Notes: generated by a model from the sequence alone, not told the origin. Shown: positions 36,777 to 50,161, counted from the stretch's first letter. The stretch is DNA of 64,000 bases from Homarus americanus (GCF_018991925.1 NW_024722158.1:9614420-9678419); one strand, 5' to 3'. Made by a program: numbers and translations.

Positions 36777-37877
36777 TGTAGTGATGGGTTGTCAGACCAC
36801 AGCTTACATCGCAAGGAAAGCCAGACTTGACCCGACACTAGGGGGGTCAAGTGTAAGGGTATCCCTCACAGGTGCTCAAGGGTGTTACAAATCAACTAGC
36901 TCCCCTCCCATGTGACATGTCACCACAACAAACATGTAAGAAGACACCAGCCGACTCTCCCCCAATATACAATAATCTACATCCCAGAGAAAGTCTAGAC
37001 CTGACCTCACATTAGCCAGGTCAAATGTAACCCTCGGAGCCCAACTCAAGGGGCCACAAATCAACCAGGGCCTCTTATGTCACAAGGCCCCACCTGATGA
37101 CTTTTCCAGAAGATATAACTTATAGTCTCTGAACAAAGTCCAGACCTGACCCTACATTAGCGAGGTCAAATGTAAGGAGACCCTTCGCCGCCCCCCCCCC
37201 CCTCGGCCAGCTCAACCTGACGGCTCGCCTCCCAATATATAGGACGTGCTAGTCCTCCCTCGTGACATTCACAGGCAGAGGAAGAGAGAGAGTTGTCTTG
37301 TAACCAGGGAGAGCCAGCTACCACGTCCCCGAGTCCTGCTCGAGAGAAGTCAGGGGCCGGAGGCAAGTCGCCTCCGGTCGCCTCCAGTCGCCTCCGGTCA
37401 GGACCGAGACTTCCCTCCGGCGCCCAGCTAAGCAGTCTCCCATAGAGACAACCCAGGACTACCTGCTAGGCCTCCCCTAGGTCACGTGAGTGTTTGTCAG
37501 AGCTTTCCATGGGATGAGTTACCTACGTGGGAAGTGTATTCATTTCAGGTTCGTGTCCGAGAATCAGAGTGTCTAGTAACGTAATATGATGTCCTAGTAA
37601 CGTAAATATAATGTCCTAGTAACTTCAATAGAAGGTGTTATTAATGTGTCCATGTCATGTTCGTAATTAATAAAGAGTTGTAACGAAGCAGTGTTTGAGA
37701 AGTCGCCTTTAAGAACGTAATAGATGTGTATTGACGTATAAGATACGATAAGTGTACTGACAGTGTAAATAACTATCACGGCCACGCTACCAAAATCTTC
37801 CTCTCTTTTATACTCTTATACTATCAATATTCTACCTATCTCTATATCTTCTACTCTTAAATCTTTGTCTCATTATA
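36777..37877 (+). mobile_element. Solo LTR-like element (1.1 kb) inserted in the 44-bp array
   Basis: Starts TGTAGTGATGGGTTGTC and ends TTGTCTCATTATA. It is flanked by ACAT on both sides (36773-36776, 37878-37881). Removing the element and one ACAT restores an exact array unit, so the insertion and 4-bp duplication are clear. It contains a TATA-like AATATATA at about 37236 and an AATAAAG at about 37669, no ORF, and an internal CAGACCTGACC-type repeat present about three times. The inverted copy is at 24934-25474. It fits a solo LTR of a Gypsy-like element; a non-LTR identity is not excluded because no internal region is known. Confidence 0.75.
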
Positions 37878-38845
37878 ACATCATCAAGGAGGACCAGCAA
37901 CAAGGGCGTGGCTCCTCCTCCACATTATCATGGAAGACAACCAACAAGTGTGTGGCTCCTCCTTCACATCATCGTGGAGGACCAGCAACAAGGGTGTGGT
38001 TCCTCCTCCACATAGTCATGGAGGACCAGCGACAAGGGCGTGGATCCTCCTCCACATCATCTTGGAGGACCAGCAACAAGGGTGTGGCTCCTCCTCCACA
38101 TAATCATGGAGGACTGAAGGACAAAGGGCGTGATCCTCCTCCACATAACATGGAGGACCAGCAACAGCGATGTGGCTCCTCCTCCTCCACATCATCTTGG
38201 AGGACCACAGCAACAAGGGTGTGGCTCTCCTCCACATCTTGAGACCAGCAACAAGGGCGTAGCCCTCCCTCCACATTATCTTGGAGGACCAGCAACAAGG
38301 GTGTGGCTCCTCCTCCACATCATCATGGAGGGCCAGCAACAAGGGTGTGGCTCCTCCTTCACATCATCTTGGATGACCAGCAACAAGGGCGTGGCTCCTC
38401 CTCCACATCATCTTGGAGGACCAGCAACAAGGGCGTGGCTCCTCCTCCACATCATCATGGAGGACCAGCAACAAGGGCGTGGTTCCTCGTTCACATCATC
38501 AAGGAGGGCCAGCAACAAGGGTGTGGCCTCCCTCCACATCATCATGGAGGACCAGCAACAAGGCATGGCTCTCCACATCATCATGGGAGGACCAGCAACA
38601 AGTGGGCGTGGCCTTTCCCCACATCATCTTGGAGGACCAGCAACAAGGGCGTGCTCCTTCCACATCATCATGGAGGACCAGCGCACAAGGGCGTGGGCTC
38701 TTCCACATTAATGGCGAAGGACCAGCAAATATAGGCGTGGCTCCTCCTCCACATAATCATGAAGGACCAGCAACAAGGGCGTGGCTCCTCCTCCACATCA
38801 TCAAGGAGGACCAAGCGTGGCTCCTCCTTCACATCATCACAGTAT
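37878..38845. repeat. 44-bp satellite array, right part
   Basis: Continuation of the array at 35890-36776 with the same unit. Units from about 38490 on carry more deletions. Confidence 0.93.
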
Positions 38846-38974
38846 AGGGAGCAAATAAAGGTGAACTATACACATACTTGTGTTGCCTTGTCGCCACTGT
38901 GGGTCAGAGTAAAATGGAAACAAACAGTAATAAAATATATTATCCTTTACCGTTAACCAAACTTCTTAACACCA

Positions 38975-40175
38975 TAGTCTGAGTCCTTCCCATGACCCCA
39001 ATCAGTCTAGTCCTGAGCCACTCTCAAGCACCACAATCAGTCTAGTCCTGAGTCAATCCTATGATCCCAACCAGTCTAGTCCTGAGTCACTCTCATGGAC
39101 CACAATCAGTCTAGTCCTGAGTCAATCCTATGATCCCAACCAGTCTAGTCCTGAGTCACTCTCATGGACCACAATCAGTCTAGTCCTGAGTCAATCCTAT
39201 GATCCCAACCAGTCTAGTCCTGAGCCACACTCATGGACCACAATCAGTCTAGTCCTGAGTCAATCCTATGATCCCAACCAGTCTAGTCCTGAGTCACTCT
39301 CATGGACCACAATCAGTCTAGTCCTGAGTCAATCCTATGATCCCAACCAGTCTAGTCCTGAGCCACACTCATGGACCACAATCAGTCTAGTCCTGAGTCA
39401 ATCCCAAGATCCCAACCAGGCTCCAGTCCTGAGCCACCTTTGTATGGACCACATTCTAGTCCTGAGTCAATCCCATGATCCCAACCAGTCTAGTCCTGAG
39501 CCACTCTCATGGACCACAATCAGTCTCTGTCCTGAGTCAATCCCATGATCCCAACCAGTCTAGTCCTGAGCCACTCTCAAGGACCACAACCGTCTCTGGT
39601 CCTGAGTCAATCCCCATGATCCCAACCAGTCTAGTCCTGAGCCACTCTCAAGGACCACAATCATTCTAGTCCTGAGTCAATCCTATGATCCCAACCAGTC
39701 TAGTCCTGAGTCACTCTCATGGACCACAATCATTCTAGTCCTGAGTCAATCCTATGATCCCAACCAGTCTAGTCCTGAGTCACTCTCATGGACCACAATC
39801 AGTCTAATCCTGAGTCAATCCTATGATCCCAACCAGTCTAGTCCTGAGCCACTCTCATGGACCACAATCATTCTAGTCCTGAGTCAATCCTATGATCCTG
39901 AACTAGTCTAGTCCTGACACTCTCAAGGACCACAATCAGTCTGTCCTGAGTCAATCCTATGATCCCAAATCCAGTCTAGGTCCTGAGCCACTCCTCAAGG
40001 ACCACAACTGCCCAGTCCTGAGTCAATCCTATGATCCCAACCAGTCTAGTCCTGAGTCACTCTCATGGACCACAATCAGTCTAATCCTCAGTCAATCCTA
40101 TGATCCCCCAACCAGTCTAGGCCTATGACCCCAAACAGTCTAGTCCCGAGTCACTACCATGACCCCCAAACAGTC
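38975..40175. repeat. 69-bp dimeric satellite array
   Basis: Each 69-bp unit is two diverged halves (34 and 35 bp), both starting CAGTCTAGTCCTGAGTCA. One continues into TCCTATGATCCCAAC, the other into CTCTCATGGACCACAAT. About 17 dimers, with deleted units near 39400 and 39900-40010. Confidence 0.94.
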
Positions 40176-40644
40176 TACCAGTCCATCACCACAAGTTCCG
40201 CCTAGCCCCACCTCCTTTAGTGAGAGTTATGACTGGTGCATTATAGTGCCGACTGACCACTCATGTATTCACCCATACGCACACCTATTTTAGTTGCCTT
40301 AAAGCAGCCTTCCTTTCGGGGACGACTCTCTGAAACATACAACTTGTTCCTTTTAATTACATATTAACCATTTCTTTATACACTCAGGGTAGGTAAGGAG
40401 GTGTGTTTCTCCTTCTACCTTCCTTCCTTCCTTCTTTCCCCTCCCCCTAACATTCCTCCTCCTCCTCCTCCTCACTACTTCATCTCAACACACACACACA
40501 CACCATCTAATCGCGAAAAAATACTTCTTTAATGGGTATATTAGTGTGTGTGTGTGTGTGTGTGTGTGTCTACTTCAGTGAGTGCGGTAATAGTCATGTA
40601 TAGATATGGAAAAAGTGAATGACTGACTACTAGTATTAGGAATT
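40176..40644. other. Unique sequence with simple repeats
   Basis: TTCC and TCC runs lie at about 40422-40474, (CA)n at about 40490-40502 and (GT)n at about 40544-40569. No gene. Confidence 0.6.
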
Positions 40645-40845
40645 TGATATACCCATCCACACGTGTTACACTGCTCCGTGTCTACCATCCACACGTGTTA
40701 CAACGCTCGTTCTACCATCCACACGTGTTACACTGCTCCGTGTCTACCATCCACGTGTTATACTGCTCGTGTCTACCATCCACAAGTTACACCGCTCCTT
40801 GTCTACCATCTACGTGTTACACCGCTCCGTGTCAATCATCCGGGA
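40645..40845. repeat. About 32-bp array, six to seven units
   Basis: Units of ACCATCCACACGTGTTACAC plus TGCTCCGTGTCT, shrinking to 28-29 bp on the right. Each unit has ACGTGT. Confidence 0.85.
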
Positions 40846-41993
<1,148 letters not shown>

Positions 41994-42399
41994 AAAACGG
42001 AACATATACAGAAAGACCTTGAATCAGTGGAAGTGCGGGGCCGCTGTCTAGTATTGCATGAAGCAATCACTAAAGTTTTTCTCGTCTATGACTAAGAGAA
42101 GTGAAACAACTATTTATTAAAGACACACACACAATAATATATTATCAATATCCTTGACCACTGAAGGTCAAGACGTACCTGGCGCTCCTCTGGGAGCAGC
42201 CAGTTAAGTCTGCCCATAACAATTCCCCTCCTGAACCCTCCTCCCCACTGGAATATCGTAATGCCTCAGAAGTTACAATTTCATTTAGGAAAGGAATGGA
42301 ACCAGTGTTGAACAGAGGTGAACAGTAGTGAACAGTGCTCAAGTCAGTGAGAACAACTCAACAGTAACAGCCGAGTCATAAGTTAACCTTCACACAGTA
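41994..42399. other. Unique sequence, nothing identified
   Basis: No gene or repeat recognised. Confidence 0.5.
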
Positions 42400-42890
42400 C
42401 ACGTCAGGCCCCTCATAACACCATCTGTGAGGGAATTACTACACCACGTGAAGCCCCTCATAACACCATCTGTGAGAGCATTACTACACCACGTCAGGCC
42501 CCTCATAACACCATTTGTGAGGGAATTACTACACCACGTGATGCCCCTCATAACACCATCTATGAGGGAATTACTACACCACGTCAGGCCCTCATAACAC
42601 CATTTGTGAGGGAATTACACCACGTGGGGTCCCTCATAACACCATCTGTGAGGGCATTACTACACCACGTGATGCCCTCATAACACCATCTGTGAGGGAA
42701 TTACTACACCATGTGAGGCCCCTCATAACACCATCTGTGAGGGAATTACTACACCACGTGAGGTCCCTCATAACACCATATGTGAGGGAATTACTACAAC
42801 ACGTGATGCCCTCATAACACCATCTGGAGGGAATTACTACACCACGTGAGGTCCCTCATAACACAATCTGGAGGGAGTTACTACACTACG
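42400..42890. repeat. 45-bp array with CACCACGTGA core
   Basis: Ten to eleven units of CATAACACCATCTGTGAGGG plus AATTACTACACCACGTGAGG. Unrelated to the 45-bp array at 903, but it shares CACCACGTGAGGTCC with the 48-bp array at 17536. Like that array, it is followed directly by a LINE 3' UTR. Confidence 0.92.
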
Positions 42891-42894
42891 TGTC

Positions 42895-43082
42895 TGCTGT
42901 CCAACACCTACATTAATCTGTATGTTCACTGTATGTTCCTTTACCTTCTAATGAAGGCTTTTGCTAAACCACCAATGTATGTAATAAGTCATTTATGTCC
43001 AATGTATATTTTTAGCCTTCTCGGCTGCAGAACTTTTTCAATAAACCGTTAATTATTATTATTATTGTTATTATTTATTATT
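42895..43082 (+). mobile_element. LINE 3' end with TTA tail
   Basis: Contains TGTATGTTCACTGTATGTTC, TAAGTCATTTATGTCCAATG, a CTTCTCGGCTGCAGAAC motif, CAATAAACCGTTAATTATTA and an ATT-type tail. It is homologous to 17400-17535 and 17935-18055. No coding part is preserved. A (CA)n run follows at 43083-43107. Confidence 0.65.
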
Positions 43083-43107
43083 ACACACACACACACACAC
43101 ACACACA

Positions 43108-43584
<477 letters not shown>

Positions 43585-43724
43585 TATAATATAGAAGAAG
43601 AAAATGAGAGTTGCTGTGTAATTCACATCTTCAGGGTATTACACGAAGCTTTGGGAAACTTCGTGTTTCTTTCCTTGTGGTTATCAGCATATACCAGATC
43701 ACGCGCACCTTACAGTGATTTACT

Positions 43725-43727
<3 letters not shown>

Positions 43728-43783
<56 letters not shown>

Positions 43784-43792
43784 TTGTATATA

Positions 43793-43832
<40 letters not shown>

Positions 43833-43844
43833 CATATATATATA
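43728..43844. repeat. Imperfect (AT)n microsatellite
   Basis: AT run with ATATGTATAT and TTTGTATA interruptions. It forms the outer edge of the Helitron-containing inverted repeat. Confidence 0.95.
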
Positions 43845-44640
43845 TAACTAAAGTATGTCTGTGTAGGTGTTTGTGTCCACGAGAATCTCGAACTATTTTA
43901 CCGATCTGTAGTGATGATATGGGTTATATGTAGTGATGATGATGGATGGTGTTATATGTAGTGATGATGATTGATGGTGTTATGTGTAGTGATGATGGAT
44001 GTTGTTATATGTAATGGTGGTGGTGACGGTGGTAGTGACAGTGGTAGTGGTGGTGATGGTGATAGTGGTGGTGATAGTGGTGGTGGTAGAGACTGGCTGA
44101 TAGTAGTGGTAATGATGGTGGTGGTAATGATGATGGTGGTAATGATGATGGTGGTAGTAGTAGCGATAGTGATGATGGTGGTAGTAGTGATGGTAGTGAT
44201 GGTGGTGCTATATGTAGTGATGATGGGTGGTGTTATATTTAGTGATGATGGATGGTGTTATATGTAGTGATGATGATGGATGGTGTTATATGTAGTGATG
44301 ATGGATGATGTTATATGTAGTGATGATGGATGGTGTTATATGTAGTGATGATGGATGTTGTTATATGTAGTGTTGATGGATGGTGTTATATGAAGTGATG
44401 ATGGATGATGTTATATGTAGTGATGATTAGACAATAAAATAATAACAGTTTAATGCTAAAAAAATATACTTTGCTGTACCGTTGTAGTGAAAAACATGGT
44501 GAAACTTACATACACCGTTAATGAACTATTGATCTTTGGCCCTACACGGTGCTGCATGTATTCCATTGAGTGGCAGAAACGAGGTCTACCACATGCCCAT
44601 GTCTTGATCTGGCTGAATTATTACATTATAAATATTGAGT
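43845..44640 (+). repeat. Left arm of 3.2-kb inverted repeat
   Basis: Outer to inner: a leader (AGTATGTCTGTG, GAGAATCTCG, CCGATCTGTA), a 27-30-bp and GAT/GGT-rich array (about 43920-44430), an AT-rich link ending AAAATATACTTTGCTGTACC, and a Helitron Rep fragment. Each block returns in reverse order and orientation at 46379-47074. Confidence 0.85.
44487..44634 (+). pseudogene. Helitron Rep (HUH) domain fragment, copy 1
   Basis: The frame reads IEWQKRGLPHAHVLIWL, the conserved block of Helitron Rep/helicase-like domains containing the two-histidine HUH metal-binding motif (HAH) of the rolling-circle nickase. Only about 45 codons are preserved, with no catalytic tyrosine motif, so it is a fragment. 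The upstream residues VNELLIFGPTRCCMYS are shared with copies 2 and 3. Downstream the frame runs into unrelated sequence. Confidence 0.75.
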
Positions 44641-45049
44641 TACTAGATACGTCTGAACACTGTGGTCACCTCACAAGAGTAAACACACGAAATACCTATT
44701 ATAGATGAATAAATATACCTTATAAAGTTTATATGGTAGAGGCGTCGCGAATACAACGCTGGATTGACCATAACAGTTCAGCTGGTCTCTGGTTCAATGT
44801 CGATGTTGTGTGGGACGTTTCTCTTTTTTTTTAAGTAAAATGTTGAAATTGGTGACCATCTAAAATGTTTTCACCTATATGAAGGATGATGACCTTTCAC
44901 TTAATTACCAGTATCTTGTAATGAGGTAGGATCATTATAACCAAGACTACTCACTGGTGTGTGTAATACAGGATCTCAACACTGCCGGCCCGACGCTGCA
45001 ATGTCTCATTTAGTTTCGATATTGATTCGTTCAGAAGGAGCCATGGTCT
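44641..45049. other. Spacer between Rep copies 1 and 2
   Basis: Holds a weak tRNA-like stretch (TGGTAGAGGCGTCG at about 44730 and GGTTCAATGTC at about 44791, then a T8 run). Spacing and pairing are not convincing for a tRNA gene. No ORF. Confidence 0.4.
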
Positions 45050-45190
45050 CTTACATACACCGTTAATGAACTATTGATCTTTGGCCCTACACGGTGCTAC
45101 ATGTATTTCATTGAGTGGCAGAAACGAGGTCTACCACATGCCCATGTCTTGATCTGGCTGAATTATTACATTATAAATATTGATTGTTTC
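45050..45190 (+). pseudogene. Helitron Rep (HUH) domain fragment, copy 2
   Basis: Same block as copy 1 (IEWQKRGLPHAHVLIWL, HUH histidines kept), nearly identical over about 130 bp, in direct orientation to copy 1. It continues as NIDCFVEE into a polypurine tract. That continuation matches copy 3, so copies 2 and 3 share a longer ancestor than copy 1. Confidence 0.75.
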
Positions 45191-45193
45191 GTG

Positions 45194-45315
45194 GAGGAGA
45201 GGAGAGGAGAGGAGAGGAGGAGGAGGAGGGAGGGAGGGAGGGAGGGAGGGAGGGAGGAGGGAGGGAGGAGGGAGGGAGGAGGGTAGGGTAGGGGAGGGGA
45301 GGGGAGGGGAGGGCT
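45194..45315. repeat. (GGA)n/(GGGA)n polypurine tract
   Basis: About 120 bp of almost pure purine on the plus strand. A shorter pyrimidine counterpart lies at about 46340-46366 beside the inverted Rep copy. Confidence 0.95.
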
Positions 45316-45614
45316 CCCAATATACTATATATGTGTGTGAAAGAAACACATTATTCATTCATTATTATTTGGGCTCAACATCATAAGAAAGGATCAAAAC
45401 ATTAGAGTTATTAAGATATAAGGTTATAACTACCACTCATATATAAGACTTCAGATGATAAACACTTTAATATGGTAAGGTTTAATAGTTATAAGTGTCT
45501 TTCTCTCTCAGTCTTTTATATAATTTTCTCTTTATCTTTCCTTAGTAATTCTCCGAATGTATATATTTTCTTTCTTTCCCTCTCTTTGTGGATGTGGAAA
45601 TGTTGTAAAGTCCT

Positions 45615-46283
45615 CAACTGAGCTCACTAACATGGTCTACCCAAACATTATCCACCACTACAAGGATCACAAGCGGCTGCGTGAACGCGCAATTCTGGCC
45701 CCAAAGAATGAAACAGTGGCTGAAATCAACATGACTCTGCTCAGACAGCGTCCAGGCAGTGAGACCTCATTCAAATCTGTTGAGACAGTAATCGACCAGG
45801 ACTAAGCAGTCCAGTACCCTGCAGAATTCCTTAATTCTTTGGAGCCCGCTGGAATGCTTCCTCACCACCTTACTCTCAAGATTGGAACTCCTATAATGCT
45901 CTTAAGAAATCTTGAACCACCAATCCTCTGCAATGGTACAAGACTGGTGGTGAAGAACATGGTGCCACATGTACTGGAAGCTACAATACTGACAGGAAAA
46001 GCTAAAGGAGAGGACGTTTTTATACCAAGGATACCTCTCATCACCACTGACCTGCCATTTGAGTTCAAGCGACTTCAGTTCCCGGTTAAAGTGAGCTTTG
46101 CTATGACCATCTACAAAAGCCAGGGACAGTCCCTAAAGATGGTTGGCCTAAACCTGGTGTTTCCTTGATTCTCTCATGGACAGTTCTATGTTGGATGCTC
46201 CAGAGTGGGAACTGGCAAAAATCTGTACATACTTGCTGCTAATGGCAAAAGCAAAACTGGAGTCTACCTTAATGCACTACAGT
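45615..46283 (+). pseudogene. Helitron Pif1-like helicase, C-terminal part with two stops
   Basis: The frame contains NMVYPNIIHHYKDHKRLRER and AILAPKNETVAEIN, then [36 protein letters not shown] and GQFYVGCSRVGTGKNLYI. These are the C-terminal helicase motifs of Helitron Rep-helicase proteins (superfamily 1 helicases that unwind DNA during rolling-circle transposition). The frame is interrupted by TAA at 45803 and TGA at 46166, both within otherwise aligned sequence, and ends naturally at about 46281 (VYLNALQ-stop). The N-terminal helicase motifs with the Walker A lysine are absent. The frame stays constant across both stops, so point mutation rather than indels killed the gene. Confidence 0.82.
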
Positions 46284-46378
46284 GAGACAATGTGGGGCCT
46301 CCCGGAGGGTGGCGTCCTACCGTGGCCTAGCGAAAGAGCCCTCCCCTCCCCTCCCCTCTCCTCCACAAAAAAATCAAT

Positions 46379-47452
<1,074 letters not shown>

Positions 47453-47470
47453 TGGCGCAGTGAGTAGGAT
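47453..47470 (+). other. Primer-binding site
   Basis: TGGCGCAGTGAGTAGGAT directly follows the 5' LTR. The initial TGG complements a tRNA CCA end; the rest is compatible with a tRNA-Ser 3' end, as used by Mag-type elements. The exact tRNA was not verified. Confidence 0.7.
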
Positions 47471-47781
47471 CTGTGGACTTACAAGTGTGTGAACAATGGA
47501 CAGTTAGCCGGCGATGTGCGCGTCGACTCTTAGTGTGTGTTGTGTTGCGTTGTGTTCGCCGAGACGTGCAGTGTTGCGCCGTCACAGTGCGTTTTAGTGA
47601 TGGTGGCAGTGTTAGTGTCAGTGTATTAGTGTGTCTAGAGCTGAGAGTTGAGCATTGGCCTGTTTTTGTGGTACCCACGGAGCACGCAGGCGTACACCCT
47701 TCTCGTGTGACATCCGGGGAGACACTGACGTTCTTGCCTCCGCGGCGGCTCCAGCCTAAGGCCACCACATCTGGTCTCTAA

Positions 47782-47860
<79 letters not shown>

Positions 47861-47977
47861 ATGGACAGAACAGTGGACTCTATGCGTTATTTCTGTGCTG
47901 TTTATGTCATATATATGTGGTTCGAGCTGATGAGGCACCACTTTATTTACTAAACAGCGCAGTTCAAGCATACTAAG
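47471..47977 (+). other. Retrotransposon 5' leader with (CA)n
   Basis: GC-rich untranslated leader, interrupted by a (CA)n run at about 47783-47859 that gives spurious VCVC frames on the minus strand. Open frames here have no domains. Confidence 0.65.
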
Positions 47978-48820
47978 ATGGGCGGTAAGAAGGGACAACG
48001 TCAAGATGGGAGACACAACTCCCCACCACCATCCCCTCCACCGGGCGCAGACTCTCATCCTTCACCTCCAGCGACGGACATTGCCACAATTCTGAGGTGG
48101 ATGGACGACAGGGACGAGAGACGCAGAGAGATGAAATTTCAGAGGGAGGAGATACGAAGAGAGGAGGAAAAGGCGCGTTTTGATGCACTATTGGCGACCC
48201 TGGCGCTAACCCACCCTCCCTCACTCGCAGGTATCACGCACCAAGGCGCCAGTACCCTCCCACCTCCACCACACCAGCGTCCTCCAGGTACTCTTGCTAC
48301 TCCAACAGCTCCCAAGGCATCTGTTCAACCCCCACCTGCCCTCTCACCAGACGTCACGTTTCAGCTTTTTCGTGAGTGGAGGCGGCGGTGGACAGATTAC
48401 TCCACGATGGTGGACCTTGACAGCATGCCTCCAAACAAACAGCTCATCCAACTGCGGATGTGTTTGTCGCTGGAGACCCAGAGAGTTTTGGAGCACACGT
48501 TGCAAGTGCCTCCCGATTCTACGTCTTCAGTGACGGATGTGCTCGACCTTTTACAGGAGCACGTTAAAGGTCGGAATAACGAGGCTTTGCGTCGCCGTGC
48601 CTTCACCAGCTGCAAGCAGGCGGAGAATGAATCCTTTGACGACTTTTTTGTACGTTTGAAGAGTTTGTCAGAGGAGATCGACGTCTGCAAGGCGCACAGC
48701 CGGGAATGTGAGGAAGCCTGGATCAAGCACGGGATTTTGACAGGTGTCAGGCAAGAAGAGTTGGTGCAGCGACTCATCCCCCCTGGACGCTTCCTCCACA
48801 CTCCAGGTGGTAGTGACTGA
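47978..48820 (+). pseudogene. Ty3/Gypsy gag (capsid part)
   Basis: 280 codons. Residues 1-35 are Pro-rich, about 40-70 form a charged coiled-coil-like helix (DERRREMKFQREEIRREEEK), about 80-120 are Pro-rich, and about 120-270 match the retrotransposon gag capsid fold (FREWRRRWTDYSTMVDLD, QLIQLRMCLSLETQRVLEH, RRRAFTSCKQAENESFDDFF). Gag assembles the virus-like particle that packages element RNA. The frame shifts at a C6 run (about 48778-48783), after which the natural continuation (DASSTLQVVVTECRSYEATK) is in the frame beginning 48744. One extra or missing C, real or a sequencing error, would explain it. The ATG start follows the leader and fits the family. Confidence 0.82.
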
Positions 48821-49670
48821 ATGTCGGTCATACGAGGCCACCAAGTCCGCCACCTCTGCCTTACGGGCCCCACCTGCTGTGAGAGCTATCTCACAGTACA
48901 AGAAGGGTAAGAAGGCGGCCAATAACGTGAAGGCTGCCGCACGTCCTTCCACGCCTCCGCCTAGTGCTTCCTGTGGCAGCTGTGGAAAGCAGCATGGCCC
49001 CAAGACATGCCCGGCCGCCGACGCACTGTGTCGTGGATGTGACCGTAAGGGCCACTGGTCTAACACAGACAGGTGCCCAGCACGAGGCCACAAGTGTCAG
49101 GCCTGCGGTCTCTATGAGCACTACGACAAGTGCTGCCGCCAACCCAAGCCCAAAAGCCCGAGACGAGGAGGAAAGCAGCGCACTTCCCTCGGGGTGGTTC
49201 GCACGCAGCCCCCTTCAGATGGCTCACGCAGCCCCAAGCAGCAGCGGAGTCACATCAGGAAGGTGCAATCGACCACACGCCCCAGGGCGACCCCTTCCCC
49301 TACCATCCGCGTCGCCGTCACACACGGTGATGTGTCGGGTCACATCGAGGTGATACCGGACACCGGCGCTGATGCTACAGTGATAGGCCTGAAGCACCTC
49401 CAGAAACTGGGCCTCACCAAACGCGGCCTGGGACCACCGCCGCAGCTGCAGTACTACAATGCGGACGGTTCCCAGATGCCGGACACTGTGGGCTCCTTTC
49501 AAGTGGAGATCACCTACGGCGACAGGTCGTGTCACGGATGGATCGACGTGCAGCCTACTCTCGCTACACCCTTGTTGTCGTGGGAGCACTGCAAGGAGTT
49601 AGGCGTGGTGCCCAGAGACTTTCCTGAGCAGATCCCAGCTGCTCGGTACACCGCCAGCAGGGTGCGTTAG
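48778..49670 (+). pseudogene. Ty3/Gypsy gag zinc knuckles and retropepsin
   Basis: Continuation of gag in another frame (open from 48744). It has three CCHC-type knuckles: C-x2-C-x3-H-x4-C (CGSCGKQHGPKTC), C-x2-C-x4-H-x6-C (CRGCDRKGHWSNTDRC) and C-x2-C-x4-H-x3-C (CQACGLYEHYDKC). A basic linker follows, then an aspartic protease whose active site is VIPDTGADATV at about 49357. Knuckles bind element RNA; the protease cleaves the gag-pol polyprotein. The protease ends normally around LLSWEHCKELGVV. Instead of reverse transcriptase the frame then hits a stop at 49670. Confidence 0.85.
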
Positions 49671-49689
49671 TCAACGAGCAACGCGCCTG

Positions 49690-50030
49690 GCACTGCCGTA
49701 CAGAGCTGCCCGGAACCCGCTTCCAATCCCACCCACACAGGACGCTCCCCTGCCCAGATCCTGTATGGCCACCCTCTCCGCTCTTGTGTTCCTGCACACA
49801 CCGCCACACGGCTCCAGGACGCCAAGGCTCGGTATGACGACCGTGCCTGCCCCTTTCAGCCGCTGGAGATTGGTGCCCTTGTCTGCTGTCCAGGACCCGA
49901 CGACGACACGCTGGGACAAGGTGGGCATAGTGATGGGCGTCGGCCGGTCGCGGGACCACAAGGTCAGATGCCGAGCGGCCGTGTCTGGTGGAGGAACCGC
50001 CGCTTCTCCGGCCAGTCCCACCCCCTACTG
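49690..50030 (+). pseudogene. Ty3/Gypsy integrase C-terminal tail, frameshifted
   Basis: In successive frames I read GRSPAQILYGHPLRS and ARYDDRACPFQPLEIGALV (about 49740-49890), RWDKVGIVMGVGRSRDHKV (about 49910-49965) and PSGRVWWRNRRF (about 49969-50003). This order is that of the integrase C-terminal domain and its chromatin/DNA-binding tail in Gypsy pol. At least two frame changes are needed. The catalytic DDE core and all of RT/RNase H are absent, so a 2.5-3 kb internal deletion is inferred from the usual element length. Confidence 0.72.
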
Positions 50031-50147
50031 CTGGCCCCTGACCGAGGACGAGTCCCCACACTACGAGGATCCGTCCTGCACAGTGCACCTCGACGCTCGG
50101 AACGACTTAGGACTATAGTCCGGCTCAAGACAAAGACTATGAGCGTG

Positions 50148-50161
50148 AAGGGGGAGGGAGA
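50148..50161 (+). other. Polypurine tract
   Basis: AAGGGGGAGGGAGA directly precedes the 3' LTR start TGTAGG, the expected plus-strand primer site. Confidence 0.82.

Noticed and set aside
35676..36830. 384-codon plus-strand ORF as a repeat protein
   Set aside because: Most of it is the 44-bp satellite, other frames are equally open, and it is cut by an LTR-like insertion at 36777.
44720..44840. tRNA gene
   Set aside because: Boxes are degenerate, spacing too long and no acceptor or anticodon stem could be drawn; kept only as a low-interest finding.
46285..46345. Helitron 3' terminus (hairpin plus CTRR)
   Set aside because: A CCTCCCGGAGG palindrome is present but no CTRR end or AT insertion site follows; the terminus cannot be supported.
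47473..47781. 102-codon ORF before gag as a separate gene
   Set aside because: It lies in the retrotransposon leader between the PBS and gag, has no domain, and is interrupted downstream by a (CA)n run.
48397..50088. Minus-strand ORFs of 116-174 codons opposite the Gypsy coding region
   Set aside because: Antisense shadows of GC-rich gag/protease sequence; no motifs.
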